From contig JBMOMT010000024.1 in assembly GCA_049324835.1 (NCBI GenBank), forward strand, positions 1-64,000: a DNA stretch of 64,000 bases. The letters run 5' to 3'. Every line of letters starts with the position of its first letter. Positions within the stretch are counted from its first letter, which is position 1. The DNA comes from JBMOMT01 sp049324835 (GTDB lineage Bacteria > Chloroflexota > Anaerolineae > CAYNKW01). Below the pieces are notes generated by a model. It ran no database searches, was not told the DNA's origin, and worked only from the letters and a program-made list of their open reading frames with translations. Of this stretch, positions 1-7,980 are shown piece after piece. A program made the position numbers and the translations under genes.

Positions 1-438
1 AGACTCGGCCAGCAGCGAATAACCGGTCAGATGCACCACCTGGGCCTGGCAGATGGCCTCGTCCGGCACATCTTGCGGCCCCAGGTTCCGGCTGGCGCCG
101 ATGTAACCAAACATGGTGCGGTGGCCGTCGGGTGTGACGATGACGATGCTGACGCTGGTTGGTAACCCGGCCCGTCTGTGCAGGCCAGAGATGTCCACAG
201 AACAGGCGGCCAGCTCGCGGCTGGCAATTTCACCCAGATGGTCTTGACCCACGGCTGCGATGATCCCTGTGCGCAGGCCTAGCCCTGCGCCCGCCACCGC
301 CGTGTTGGTCGACGAGCCGCCCACCCGCAGGTGCAGGGTCTGGCCGATGGTCTCGCTGCCCAGGGCAGGGTAGGTCGGCGCCCCCAACAGAACGTCGATG
401 GCCACGCCGCCCAACGCCAGGATATCCAGACCACTCAT
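1..438 (-). CDS. PfkB-family carbohydrate kinase (3' part cut by window edge)
   Basis: Only the first 146 codons are present; the C-terminal half with the catalytic Asp lies outside the window. The N-terminus starts with the PfkB strand LALGGVAIDVL, followed by the glycine-rich VGGSSTNTAVA segment that binds the sugar and the AAVGQDHLGE segment, all typical of ribokinase-like kinases that phosphorylate sugars or nucleosides with ATP in the cytosol. Its ATG overlaps the TGA of the TrpF-like gene (ATGA), so it is the last visible gene of a translationally coupled five-gene run. The substrate cannot be read from this part. Family assignment is confident, specificity unknown. Confidence 0.88.
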   Translation of the reverse strand, partial: MSGLDILALGGVAIDVLLGAPTYPALGSETIGQTLHLRVGGSSTNTAVAGAGLGLRTGIIAAVGQDHLGEIASRELAACSVDISGLHRRAGLPTSVSIVIVTPDGHRTMFGYIGASRNLGPQDVPDEAICQAQVVHLTGYSLLAES

Positions 439-1115
439 GCCAGCTCACGTTCTGCGCGGCGGGCAGCCTCGATAAAAGCCTGCACCCGCGCCAGGTCTTT
501 TTGGTTGGCGCCGGGGCTGTTGGTGCCGGTGCAGGAATCTACACCCCAGGGCCTCACTTTTTCGATGGCCTGCGCCACGTTTTCCGGCACCAGCCCACCG
601 GCCAGGATGACCGGTCGCCGGGTGATCTGGATCACCTGGCGGCTGACGTTCCAATCGTGGGTGTGGCCGGTGGCGCCGACGCCGGGAAAACCGGCCATTT
701 GTGTGTCGAGCAAAAAGAGGTCACTCATCGGCTCGAAACGTCGGATCAGAGCCAGCGTTTCGGCGGCCTGGCCCACCGGGATGGCTTTCATCAGGCGGAT
801 GTGCTGCGGCAGGCGGCGGCGCAACGTCGTCATGGCAGCCGCATCCACGTCGAAGGGATCGGTCGAGATGTGAACGATGCCCGGTTGCACGGCGGCGGCC
901 ATTTTCAAGATCTCGTCCACGTCGGTGGACATGGTCAGCGCCACGGGGATGACGCCCGATGGCAGTGCGTCCACGATGGCCCGCGCCTGGGAAAAATCGA
1001 GCTCGTTGTGCACGATGCCGTAACGCCCGGCCACGAATCCGATCTGATCTGCCCCCAGTTCGGCCACCGCCACGGCGGTTTCGACGCTGGTCAGGCTGTA
1101 GATTTGAACGATCAT
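435..1115 (-). CDS. TrpF-like (phosphoribosylanthranilate isomerase fold) protein lacking catalytic Cys
   Basis: A 226-residue TIM barrel resembling PRAI: the early GADQIGFV strand, LLDT, GVGATGHTHDW, and the phosphate-binding end ILAGGLVPENVAQAI followed by GVDSCTGTN are all in the expected order. The PRAI start K-I-C-G is here Q-I-Y-S, so the catalytic base Cys is Tyr6, while the general-acid Asp (LLDT) is kept. No other trp gene is nearby; neighbours are a sugar-isomerase-like barrel and a sugar kinase, with ATGA overlaps on both sides. The fold and phosphate site look functional, so a different phosphosugar reaction or a binding role is more likely than tryptophan synthesis. Fold confident, function open. 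Confidence 0.8.
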   Translation of the reverse strand: MIVQIYSLTSVETAVAVAELGADQIGFVAGRYGIVHNELDFSQARAIVDALPSGVIPVALTMSTDVDEILKMAAAVQPGIVHISTDPFDVDAAAMTTLRRRLPQHIRLMKAIPVGQAAETLALIRRFEPMSDLFLLDTQMAGFPGVGATGHTHDWNVSRQVIQITRRPVILAGGLVPENVAQAIEKVRPWGVDSCTGTNSPGANQKDLARVQAFIEAARRAERELA

Positions 1116-1963
1116 GGCTGCTGTTTCTCCTGCGCGATGTGTCGTCGACAAAAGTCGATGGTGGCCGCCAGGTGGGCGCAGACCCGGGCCTCGTCGTGAG
1201 CTTCCATCGAGACCGGATCCAGCTCTACGGCCACGATGCCCGTAAAATGGTCGCGCAGCCGTTCCAGGAACGCGCCCAACGGCAGGTCGCCGTCGTCCAG
1301 GCGCTGGTGTTCGTGTCCGTCCCGATAGTTGGAGAGATGCACGTGCGCCACGCGGTCGGCCAGCCGCTCGTAGACATCCAGAATGTCCAGCCCCCAGGTG
1401 CCCAGGTGGGTGGTATCCAGAGTGAGGCGGGGAAAGTGATACCATTCTTCGATGCGGTTCAGTCGATGCACGTCCAGCCGGCGCCGGCCCAGGCGAAAAG
1501 CGGGCATGTTTTCCACCGCCACCGTGACCGAGTTTTCCTGTTCCAGCGTCGGCAGCTCGGTTTGCAGCCAGCGGGCATACTCTCGACCCCAGGACCGGGG
1601 CATGGGCAGCAGCAAACGTCGTCGGAGCAGAGTGGTTTGCACCACGGCGATGTGCATGCGCAGCGGCAGGTGGGTGACCACCGTCGATACGCCCAGTTGC
1701 CGCGCCAGAGCCACCGTGCGTCGAGTGCGGACAGCCTCGTCCCACGGCCAGCCGTCCACGGCAATGAGTGGAAAGGGGCTGTGCAGGCTCAGGATGGGCA
1801 GGTTGTGCCGCGCCTGGAGGCGATGCAGATAGGCTGCGTCGCGTGTGTCCTCGCGGCCATCGACCATCAATTCCAGGCCGTCGAAACCGGCCTGGGCGGC
1901 TATCTCAAAGACGCGCCCCAGGCCCCAGGTGTGCAGCGATCCGGTAGAAAAGGCAATTTTCAT
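1112..1963 (-). CDS. Xylose-isomerase-like TIM barrel (sugar phosphate isomerase/epimerase family)
   Basis: 283 residues of the AP-endonuclease-2/xylose-isomerase-like family. It opens MKIAFSTGSLH and has the family's acidic and His metal-ligand strands: FDGLELMVDG, LSLHSPF, VAVENMP, LTLDTTHLGTWG, VAHVHLSN and a final VAVELDP. Such proteins bind a divalent metal and isomerise, epimerise or dehydrate sugars and cyclitols. The start is fixed by the ATGA overlap with the upstream zinc-ribbon gene; its own stop overlaps the TrpF-like start. With the adjacent kinase this suggests a small sugar-metabolising unit (inference). Specific reaction unknown. Confidence 0.85.
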   Translation of the reverse strand: MKIAFSTGSLHTWGLGRVFEIAAQAGFDGLELMVDGREDTRDAAYLHRLQARHNLPILSLHSPFPLIAVDGWPWDEAVRTRRTVALARQLGVSTVVTHLPLRMHIAVVQTTLLRRRLLLPMPRSWGREYARWLQTELPTLEQENSVTVAVENMPAFRLGRRRLDVHRLNRIEEWYHFPRLTLDTTHLGTWGLDILDVYERLADRVAHVHLSNYRDGHEHQRLDDGDLPLGAFLERLRDHFTGIVAVELDPVSMEAHDEARVCAHLAATIDFCRRHIAQEKQQP

Positions 1964-2685
1964 CGAAACCTCGGTCTGGCAGCGATCAGGCTCAGAGTGG
2001 GCAGCCAGGTGGCCGGGGTGGGCTCTGGCTCGCCGCCCGGCAAAAAGATCAGGCTCAGCGTCACCACAAGAGCCACGATTAAAAAGATAGCCACCATCGC
2101 CGCGGTGATAAAGCGGCGCTCGCGGCGCTGGCGGGCTGTTTGTTGTTCGAGTTCGGTTTGGCGGCGCAGTTGTTCTTCTTGCCACCAGGCGCTCATGCGC
2201 TGGCGCGACGATTCGTCCTGCGATGTTCGCACCTGCCGGATCTGGGCGTGCCGCAATCGCCGCCGGTCGTCGGCGCTCATCAGACGGTCGTGGATGATCT
2301 GCCTGGCCAGGTCGCCGCTGAGATCGGCGCCGCAGCTCAGACAGACGAGCGTTCCCTCGGCCAGCAGAGCGCCGCAAAACGGGCACTGTTGGGCGTTGAG
2401 ATCGAACTGGGTGTAGCAGCGCTGGCAGGCCACCAGGCCATCGCCGTAATCGGTAAAAGTCTGGCTGCCGCATTGAGGGCAGGTGAGCGCCAGCGGCTCG
2501 TTCTGAGCGGCGTCCTGGCGGGACGGTTCGTGTTGTCGCCGCAACCGATCCTGGCGGCTCATCAATCGTTGTTCGATGGTCTGCCGCGCCAGATCGTCTC
2601 CCAGGTGGGCGCCACACGCCAGACAGGTGACGGCTCCCTGGGGCAGTGGGGCGTTGCAGTGAGGGCACAGGCCGCTCGATGTCAT
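1960..2685 (-). CDS. Zinc-ribbon protein with C-terminal membrane anchor
   Basis: 241 residues, no recognised enzyme domain. Three zinc-ribbon units follow one another: CPHC with CLAC, CPQC with CQRC, and CPFC with CLSC. Units one and three are each followed by a similar helix (DLARQTIEQRLMS and DLARQIIHDRLMS), showing an internal duplication. A charged helical stretch rich in Arg, Gln and Glu leads to one hydrophobic helix at about residues 193-216, then a short Pro-containing tail. It is probably a membrane-attached protein with a cytosolic zinc-ribbon head. It overlaps trmFO and the TIM-barrel gene by 4 bp each. Function unknown. Confidence 0.75.
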   Translation of the reverse strand: MTSSGLCPHCNAPLPQGAVTCLACGAHLGDDLARQTIEQRLMSRQDRLRRQHEPSRQDAAQNEPLALTCPQCGSQTFTDYGDGLVACQRCYTQFDLNAQQCPFCGALLAEGTLVCLSCGADLSGDLARQIIHDRLMSADDRRRLRHAQIRQVRTSQDESSRQRMSAWWQEEQLRRQTELEQQTARQRRERRFITAAMVAIFLIVALVVTLSLIFLPGGEPEPTPATWLPTLSLIAARPRFR

Positions 2686-4031
2686 GGCATGGCTCTCCCT
2701 TCCGGTGGGGTGAGTGAAGCCGCAGGCTGCTGCAAAAACTGCTCCAGCGCATCCAGGGCGCGTTGGGCATAGGCCTGGTAGCGCGCCCGTTTTTGGCGCA
2801 CGGGCCGCTCCAGAGGGGGCAGCAACCCAAAATTGGCCTTCATCGGCTGAAAGTTATCCGCGTCAGCGGAGGATACATAGTCGCACAGCGCACCCAGCAT
2901 GGTGGTGGAGGGGAAAAACAGCGGCTCTTTTTGCCAGAGACGGCGGGCGGCGTTGATGCCGGCCACCAAGCCGCTGGCCGCCGAGCCTACATAACCCTCT
3001 GTGCCCGTGATCTGACCGGCGAAAAAGAGGCCGGGCCGGGTGCGAAATTCCATGCCGGGCGTGAGCAGTTGCGGCGAATTGATGAACGTGTTGCGGTGCA
3101 TCTGGCCAAAACGCACAAACTCGGCCCTTTCAAGTCCGGGGATGGTGCGGAAAACCCGCGCCTGCTCGCTCCATTTGAGGTTGGTCTGAAAACCCACCAG
3201 ATTGTACAGCGTGGCCGCCAGATTATCCTGGCGCAGTTGTACCACGGCAAAAGGACGCTTGCCGGTGCGTGGGTCGGTCAGACCGACAGGCCGCAGCGGG
3301 CCGAAGGCCAGGGCGTCGACGCCGCGCCGGGCCAGCACCTCCAGCGGCAGGCACGCTTCAAAAAAGCGCTCGTCCTGGGCCTCGAAATCGTGCAGGAGAA
3401 TCGTTTCAGCGCTGGTCAAGGCTTCGACAAAGGCGTAATACTGATCTTGGTCGAGCGGACAGTTGATATAATCGGCCTGGCCCTTGTCGTAACGTGAGGC
3501 GTGAAAGGCCCGGCTCAGGTCGATGGACTCGTGGGTGACGATGGGGGCCATGGCGTCGAAAAAAAAGAGATGCTGCTGGCCGGCGAGTCGGGCGATGTCG
3601 TTGGACAGGGCGTCGGAGGTGAGCGGGCCGGTGGCCACCACCACCACACCCTCTGCCGGGATGGTGGTCACTTGCTGGCGGCAAAGCTCGATGAGCGGAT
3701 GCTGCTCTATGCGGCGCGTGACCAGCGCCGCAAAGGCTTCGCGCCCCACGGCCAGGGCGCCGCCAGCGGGCAGGCGGGTGTCCTGAGCGCAGGCCAGGAT
3801 CAACGAACTCAAGCGGCGTAACTCGGCTTTCAGCAGGCCAGGAGCCCGGTCGGGCAGGTCGGAGCCGAGCGAATTGCTACACACCAGCTCGGCCAGGTAT
3901 GCTGAAACATGAGCCGGTGTAGGTACGACGGGCCGCATCTCGTAGAGCTGCACCCGGATGCCCCGTTGAGCCGCCTGCCAGGCCGCTTCTGTGCCGGCGA
4001 GTCCGCCGCCAATAACGATGAGTGGTTGCAT
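2682..4031 (-). CDS. trmFO: Methylenetetrahydrofolate--tRNA-(uracil-5-)-methyltransferase
   Basis: 449 residues, usual length for TrmFO, which uses FAD and methylene-THF to make m5U54 in the tRNA T loop. The FAD dinucleotide-binding motif VIGGGLAGTEAAWQAA is at residues 5-20, followed by the family signatures YEMRP, VCSNSLGSDL (conserved Cys), GGALAVGRE and, near the end, GQITGTEGYVGSAASGL. It is the first gene of a minus-strand run and is preceded on that strand by AAAGGAAAA at ribosome-binding distance. Use of TrmFO instead of SAM-dependent TrmA is common in Firmicutes and several deep bacterial lineages, including Chloroflexota. Assignment is firm. Confidence 0.95.
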   Translation of the reverse strand: MQPLIVIGGGLAGTEAAWQAAQRGIRVQLYEMRPVVPTPAHVSAYLAELVCSNSLGSDLPDRAPGLLKAELRRLSSLILACAQDTRLPAGGALAVGREAFAALVTRRIEQHPLIELCRQQVTTIPAEGVVVVATGPLTSDALSNDIARLAGQQHLFFFDAMAPIVTHESIDLSRAFHASRYDKGQADYINCPLDQDQYYAFVEALTSAETILLHDFEAQDERFFEACLPLEVLARRGVDALAFGPLRPVGLTDPRTGKRPFAVVQLRQDNLAATLYNLVGFQTNLKWSEQARVFRTIPGLERAEFVRFGQMHRNTFINSPQLLTPGMEFRTRPGLFFAGQITGTEGYVGSAASGLVAGINAARRLWQKEPLFFPSTTMLGALCDYVSSADADNFQPMKANFGLLPPLERPVRQKRARYQAYAQRALDALEQFLQQPAASLTPPEGRAMP

Positions 4032-4135
4032 GATTTTCCTTTCGTGCTGTCTATTATTTTACCACAACTCGGGGCTTTTGCACACAGCGGCCTGCCCCAG
4101 ATTTTTATGGGGGGGGGCGGATTTTTATCTTCCCG

Positions 4136-4260
4136 GTAACTGCTCACCCTGCCGCAGGCTCTTGCAGGGGCCGTGTCTCTGCTGCCGCAACTTGTCGATT
4201 CACCAGCGTCCAGATGGCTAGATTGTGGGGGGGAAGCGTATCCATCGAACCTGCGGGAGG
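4136..4260. repeat. MITE-like dispersed repeat, copy A
   Basis: Matches the copy at 59651-59799 over most of its length: shared blocks include GGTAAC, TGCTCACCCT, CGCAGGCT, TTGTCGATT, CCAGCGTCCAG and TGGCTAGATTGTGGG. It ends in CCTGCGGGAGGG, the inverted counterpart of the left CCCTGCCGCAGG. It lacks the roughly 9-bp ACGGCATTG segment of the other copy. No coding capacity. Its right end abuts the region of the nitrilase-like gene promoter. Confidence 0.7.
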
Positions 4261-4286
4261 GTTTCCCACAGATTTTTGCCACACTC

Positions 4287-4315
4287 TTTTCAATTACCTC
4301 CAGATGGGGTATAAT
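4287..4315 (+). promoter_or_regulatory. Sigma70-type promoter of the nitrilase-like gene
   Basis: A perfect TATAAT (4310-4315) is preceded by TTTTCA with a 17-bp spacer. It lies 67 bp upstream of the chosen ATG. Confidence 0.6.
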
Positions 4316-4382
4316 AGAGGCGGCAAACGCGCCCCGCCGGGAATTTGGATCCAGGGTTTTGGCAGACAGAGGGAGTGAGCAG

Positions 4383-5552
4383 ATGAACACGCTGACCGTT
4401 GCTGTGGTGCAGCAGATGTCGCGAGTGTACGAGGATTCGGAAGCCTATCAGGCCGATGTGCGGCGATTCATGCGCCAGGTCAAGAGCAAACACGCCGAGG
4501 TGGTGGTTTTTCCAGAACTTTCGGGTTTGATGTTGGCCTATCCCCTCATCTCTGGCGTCAAGCGCGGACTGCTCCGGCGCGCCGACAGGGGCGCGGCCCG
4601 GCGGGCCTCACCACTCTCCAAAGCGCTGGGTGTTGTGGCCGGTACCACAGTCGATGCCCTGGGCAGTGGCATGCGCGGCAGCCTGACGCGTTTACTGCGC
4701 AAACGGCACGGAGAATTGTTCGACCTGTACGTCTCGTTTTTTTCCGAGGTGGCGGCCGAGTATGGCATGTATGTGGTGGGCGGCAGTGTTTACCTGTATG
4801 ACGAGGACATGGACGAGGTGCGCAACACCAGTTATCTCTTTGACCCGCGGGGTCAGGTGGTGGGCTATCAGGAAAAGTTGGTGCCGAATCGGCAGGATCA
4901 AGAGCTGGCTTCGCCGGGTGATCGGGTGCAGGTGTTCTCGACCGAGGTGGGCCGTTTGGGCATGGTCATCGGCAGCGACGTGCTCTATCCCGAGCCGGCG
5001 CGGGCGCTGGCCGTTCAGGGAGCAGAACTGTTGCTTGCCCCGGCTGCCTGCCCTGGCCCGGTGATGTATCGCCGGGTGCGCGACGCCTTTCAGGCCCGCG
5101 TGGAAGAGAATCAGCTTTTTGGCGCTATCAGCTTTTTGGTGGGGCCCAACAACCTCGGCCCCGATCCCTTTGCCGGCAAGTCGGCGGTGCTGGCGCCCCT
5201 CGAACTGACGCCGCGATACGTCGGCGTGCTTCAGGAGGTGGGGGCCAACAACGTGGAAGGTTTTGTGGCGCTGGAATGTGACCTGGCTGCGCTCGCCCGC
5301 CTGCAAGAGACCTCTGACCCGCCGCTGCGCGATGCGCTGCCCCTCGCCTGCGGGTCGCTGCTGGCCGATTTTTACCGCTCGGGCAGTCCGGTCTCGGTGG
5401 GGGTTCAGATTTCAGAGGCGGAAGCGGTGGCCACGCCTGATTTGCCCGTCCAGCCGCACCTGGCTCAAGAGGAAGGCAGTCCGGTGATAGAAAACCAGGC
5501 GTCCCCGGCGGCGGAGGTATCAGACGGCTGGCCTTTTGAATCGGGCTCGTGA
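4383..5552 (+). CDS. Nitrilase-superfamily (carbon-nitrogen hydrolase fold) protein without catalytic Cys
   Basis: 389 residues. The nitrilase fold is clear: N-terminal TVAVVQQM, VVVFPEL with the catalytic Glu45, a central YQEKLVP with Lys165, and LGMVIGSDVLYPEPARAL, the nucleophile strand. The family pattern there is I-C-x-D-x-x-x-P-E; here it is I-G-S-D, so the nucleophilic Cys is Gly197. Without it amide or nitrile hydrolysis by the known mechanism is not expected. The roughly 60 C-terminal residues are acidic and low-complexity, outside the fold. The start at MNTLTV is chosen because the family strand begins there and AGGGAGTGAGCAG lies just upstream. It is monocistronic with its own promoter. 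A binding or regulatory role is possible. Confidence 0.8.
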   Translation: MNTLTVAVVQQMSRVYEDSEAYQADVRRFMRQVKSKHAEVVVFPELSGLMLAYPLISGVKRGLLRRADRGAARRASPLSKALGVVAGTTVDALGSGMRGSLTRLLRKRHGELFDLYVSFFSEVAAEYGMYVVGGSVYLYDEDMDEVRNTSYLFDPRGQVVGYQEKLVPNRQDQELASPGDRVQVFSTEVGRLGMVIGSDVLYPEPARALAVQGAELLLAPAACPGPVMYRRVRDAFQARVEENQLFGAISFLVGPNNLGPDPFAGKSAVLAPLELTPRYVGVLQEVGANNVEGFVALECDLAALARLQETSDPPLRDALPLACGSLLADFYRSGSPVSVGVQISEAEAVATPDLPVQPHLAQEEGSPVIENQASPAAEVSDGWPFESGS

Positions 5553-5632
5553 ACCACAGCGGGTGACTGAGGGTATTATTGGAGGGTCGCCCGTTTCCGT
5601 TTGCGATGTTTTTCGGTTTTGGGGCAGCAGAT

Positions 5633-5737
5633 CCTCCCGCAGGCTCAGTCAGCGCGAGTTGCACCCCGGCAGGGTCGCAAAACAGAGGGTGGCGGCTTTT
5701 GCGCGCCGGAAATCTGCGGCAGGATGAAAACTTGCCC
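5633..5737. repeat. MITE-like dispersed repeat, degenerate copy D
   Basis: The left end reads CCTCCCGCAGGCTCAG and the right end CTGCGGCAGGATGAAAACTT; the latter is a near-match to the inverse of the sequence flanking copy C (GAGTTTTCATCCTCCCGCAG). The interior is not clearly related to the other copies. Confidence 0.45.
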
Positions 5738-5772
5738 CCCAAAGTAACATACACCCTCCTCTTGCGGCTGCT

Positions 5773-5801
5773 TTGACAAATGGCCGCGTTTATGATATAT
5801 T
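5773..5801 (+). promoter_or_regulatory. Sigma70-type promoter of the peptide-transport operon
   Basis: TTGACA and TATATT are separated by 17 bp. The next gene starts about 300 bp downstream, giving an unusually long leader. Confidence 0.75.
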
Positions 5802-5991
5802 ATTTTCACTCTACCAGTTGGTATATCCCAAAATTCGAAAATCGATCGTCTGCCAACTTTTCTTCACACTCTGTCCCTCGTTTGCTGCCTTTTCCGTCGA
5901 GTTCTGGATCAGCGTTTCGACTTTTGAGCCCCTGTAAGCCGATCCTGGCGCAGGAGGGTGAGGGTTGTCGGTCGAAAAAGCGTGTGGTGAT

Positions 5992-6005
5992 GGAAGGAGG
6001 TGATG
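5992..6005 (+). promoter_or_regulatory. Extended Shine-Dalgarno with overlapping ATG in the leader
   Basis: AAGGAGGTGA is fully complementary to the usual 16S rRNA 3' end and runs directly into an ATG. The frame from that ATG continues into the lipoprotein, which would bury its signal peptide. An almost identical GAAAGGAGGTGATG sits in the leader of the other binding-protein gene (48726-48739). Confidence 0.5.
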
Positions 6006-6107
6006 TTTCAAAGGGTATCTGAACCGTGCATCGATGGAAGCCTCGCCGAGTATTCCGCTTTTGGTCGGTATCCAAAACCTTTGAAAATCATTACCAGGAG
6101 GAGAATC

Positions 6108-7916
6108 GTGAAGTACAAAGTTTGGTCCACCATGATCGCGTTGCTGGTTGTGGTCTCGTTGATCCTCACTGCCTGCGGCACCCCGGAGCCAACCGAGGCC
6201 CCGAAAGCAACCGAACCCCCCGCCGCCCAGGCAACGGACACCCCCGCGCCCAAGCCAACCGATACCCCCAAGCCGGGCGTCGACAAGCAGGGCGGCACGC
6301 TGGTGTTGGGCTTTTACCAGGAGCCAGAGTTGCTGAACTCGCTCATCCGCACCCAGACGGTGGCCAGCTGGGCCGGCGACTTTTTCGAAAGCGCACTGGT
6401 CGACGCCGCGCCGGACGGTAGCTGGTATGCCCAATTGGCCAAAGAACTACCCACCGTTCAGAACGGCGGCGTTTCCGAGGACGGGCTGACCATCACCGTC
6501 AACTTGAACCAGGGTTATCTCTGGGAGGACGGCGACGAGTTCACCTGCGACGACGTCGTCTTTACCTGGCAGACCTACGTCCATCCTGAGAGCGGCGCGG
6601 TCAGCACCGCCGGCTGGGAGGATGTCGAATCTGTCACCTGCCCTGATCCTTATACGGTGGTGGTCAAGTTCACCGAGTTCTACGCGCCCTACATGGCCAT
6701 GCTCAGCAGCTCTGTCATCCCCAGCCACCTGGGCCTCGACTCGGCCAAGATGCAAGAGTGGGAGTTCAACCGCCAGCCGCTCAGCCTGGGCCCCTACAAA
6801 CTGCAGGAATGGATCTCGGGCGATCACATGACCCTGGTGCGCAACGAGAATTTCTGGCTGTGGAAGACCGAGGGTAAACCCTACGTGGACGCCATCATCC
6901 TGCGCTGGATCGAGAGCCGCGAGGTGGGTAAACAGCTCATCCAGACCGGCGAGCTCGACTTTGTGTGGGACCTCATCGAGGCCGACATCCCCGAGGCCGA
7001 GACCTGGGAAGGGGTGAAGGTCAGCATGCCGCCCAGCACCGGCACCGAGCGGCTGCTCTTGAACCTGCGCGACCCAGAGCTGGACGCGCCCTGTGTCGAG
7101 TTCTTGCACGAGACCCCCTCGTGGCACTGGGCGCTGGGCGATTCCAGGGTGCGCGAGGCCATCGAGCTGGGCATCGACAAGCAGCTCATCATCGACGAAC
7201 TGCTGTACGGCCTGGCGACGGTCGGCACCACCGAGATGAACCTGGGCTGGGGCGCGCCGACCATCCCGGAGAGCGAGTACAACCCGGAGAAGGCCATGGC
7301 CCTGTTGGAGGAGGCCGGCTGGACGGATCAAGACGGCGATGGCGTGCGCGAGTGCCACGGCTGTCTCTACGCCGAAGAGGGCAAGGCCCTCAGGCTCAAG
7401 TTCCAGACCACCTCCGGCAACGCGCTGCGCGAGCAGAGCCAACAGGTGATGCTGGAAATGATGGCCGACATCGGCATCGAGTTTTACATCGAGAACGTGC
7501 CCAGCGCGGAGCTGTTCGGCAGTTATGCTTCTGGCGCCTTCCGCAAGCACGGCCAGTTCGACATCTTGATGTTTACCACCTCCTATGGCACCGACCCGCA
7601 CACCCAGATGAATGGTTACTATGGCTCCGGCAGCATCCCCTGCGACGACAACAGCGGCCTGGGCTACAACTATTCACGCTGGATCGACGAAGAGGCCGAT
7701 GCGGCGCTCCTGATCGCTGGCTCCAGCCCGGATCTCGACGTGCGCAAGGCGGCCTATCAGACGGTGGCCGAGCGCATCGCCGAAGGCCGGCCGCACATCT
7801 ATCTCTACGACCGCGCCGACATCGACCTGCTGCGTGAGCATTTCATGGGCTACGAGGCCAACATCTGGACCTCCACCGGCTCCTGGAACGCCGAAGAATG
7901 GTACATCGCCAAATAA
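6108..7916 (+). CDS. Peptide/nickel-type ABC transporter substrate-binding lipoprotein (SBP family 5)
   Basis: 602 residues from a GTG start chosen for the AGGAGGAG five bases upstream and because it gives a proper lipoprotein signal: basic VKYK, a hydrophobic core, then the lipobox LTAC. A Thr/Pro/Ala-rich tether follows, then the SBP_bac_5 domain from GGTLVLGFYQEPELL to the end, with VNLNQGYLWEDGDEFTCDDVVFT split over the usual strand order. It captures oligopeptides or similar solutes outside the membrane for the two permeases encoded downstream. An in-frame upstream ATG at 6003 would add about 35 residues and destroy the signal peptide, so it was rejected. Ligand unknown. Confidence 0.9.
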   Translation: MKYKVWSTMIALLVVVSLILTACGTPEPTEAPKATEPPAAQATDTPAPKPTDTPKPGVDKQGGTLVLGFYQEPELLNSLIRTQTVASWAGDFFESALVDAAPDGSWYAQLAKELPTVQNGGVSEDGLTITVNLNQGYLWEDGDEFTCDDVVFTWQTYVHPESGAVSTAGWEDVESVTCPDPYTVVVKFTEFYAPYMAMLSSSVIPSHLGLDSAKMQEWEFNRQPLSLGPYKLQEWISGDHMTLVRNENFWLWKTEGKPYVDAIILRWIESREVGKQLIQTGELDFVWDLIEADIPEAETWEGVKVSMPPSTGTERLLLNLRDPELDAPCVEFLHETPSWHWALGDSRVREAIELGIDKQLIIDELLYGLATVGTTEMNLGWGAPTIPESEYNPEKAMALLEEAGWTDQDGDGVRECHGCLYAEEGKALRLKFQTTSGNALREQSQQVMLEMMADIGIEFYIENVPSAELFGSYASGAFRKHGQFDILMFTTSYGTDPHTQMNGYYGSGSIPCDDNSGLGYNYSRWIDEEADAALLIAGSSPDLDVRKAAYQTVAERIAEGRPHIYLYDRADIDLLREHFMGYEANIWTSTGSWNAEEWYIAK

Positions 7917-7937
7917 GTCGTAGCACTGGCTGACAGA

Positions 7938-7962
7938 CAGGCGGGCGGTTGCCGCCCGCCTG
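7938..7962 (+). terminator. GC-rich hairpin after the binding-protein gene
   Basis: A perfect 11-bp stem CAGGCGGGCGG / CCGCCCGCCTG with a 3-base loop, followed by TTCTCAATTTTG. It may act as a partial terminator or an mRNA-stabilising element that lets the binding protein be made in excess over the permeases. Confidence 0.55.
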
Positions 7963-7980
7963 TTCTCAATTTTGCACCCG

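Larger units (their letters stand above)
4032..4382. other. Divergent spacer between trmFO and the nitrilase-like gene
   Basis: The 351-bp gap has no convincing gene. It carries a poly-G tract near 4109-4118, one copy of the dispersed inverted-end repeat (4136-4260) and the sigma70-type promoter for the rightward gene (4287-4315). On the minus strand a TAAAAT hexamer about 30 bp upstream of trmFO is a weak candidate -10. Confidence 0.6.
5553..6107. other. Long spacer and leader upstream of the peptide-transport operon
   Basis: About 555 bp without a convincing gene. It holds a degenerate copy of the dispersed repeat (5633-5737), a consensus promoter (5773-5801), and a leader of about 300 nt ending in two ribosome-binding sequences: GGAAGGAGGTGATG at 5992-6005 and AGGAGGAG at 6096-6103, the latter serving the lipoprotein start. 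Confidence 0.6.

Noticed and set aside
435..1115. Calling the gene trpF
   Set aside because: The catalytic Cys is absent and there is no tryptophan context.
1116..1745. N-terminal extension of the TrpF-like gene to 1745
   Set aside because: The extension reads the TIM-barrel gene in the wrong frame; the ATG at 1115 overlaps that gene's stop.
6000..6107. Upstream start for the peptide-binding lipoprotein
   Set aside because: It adds about 36 residues in front of a proper lipoprotein signal; the GTG at 6108 has its own ribosome site and gives the expected N-terminus.
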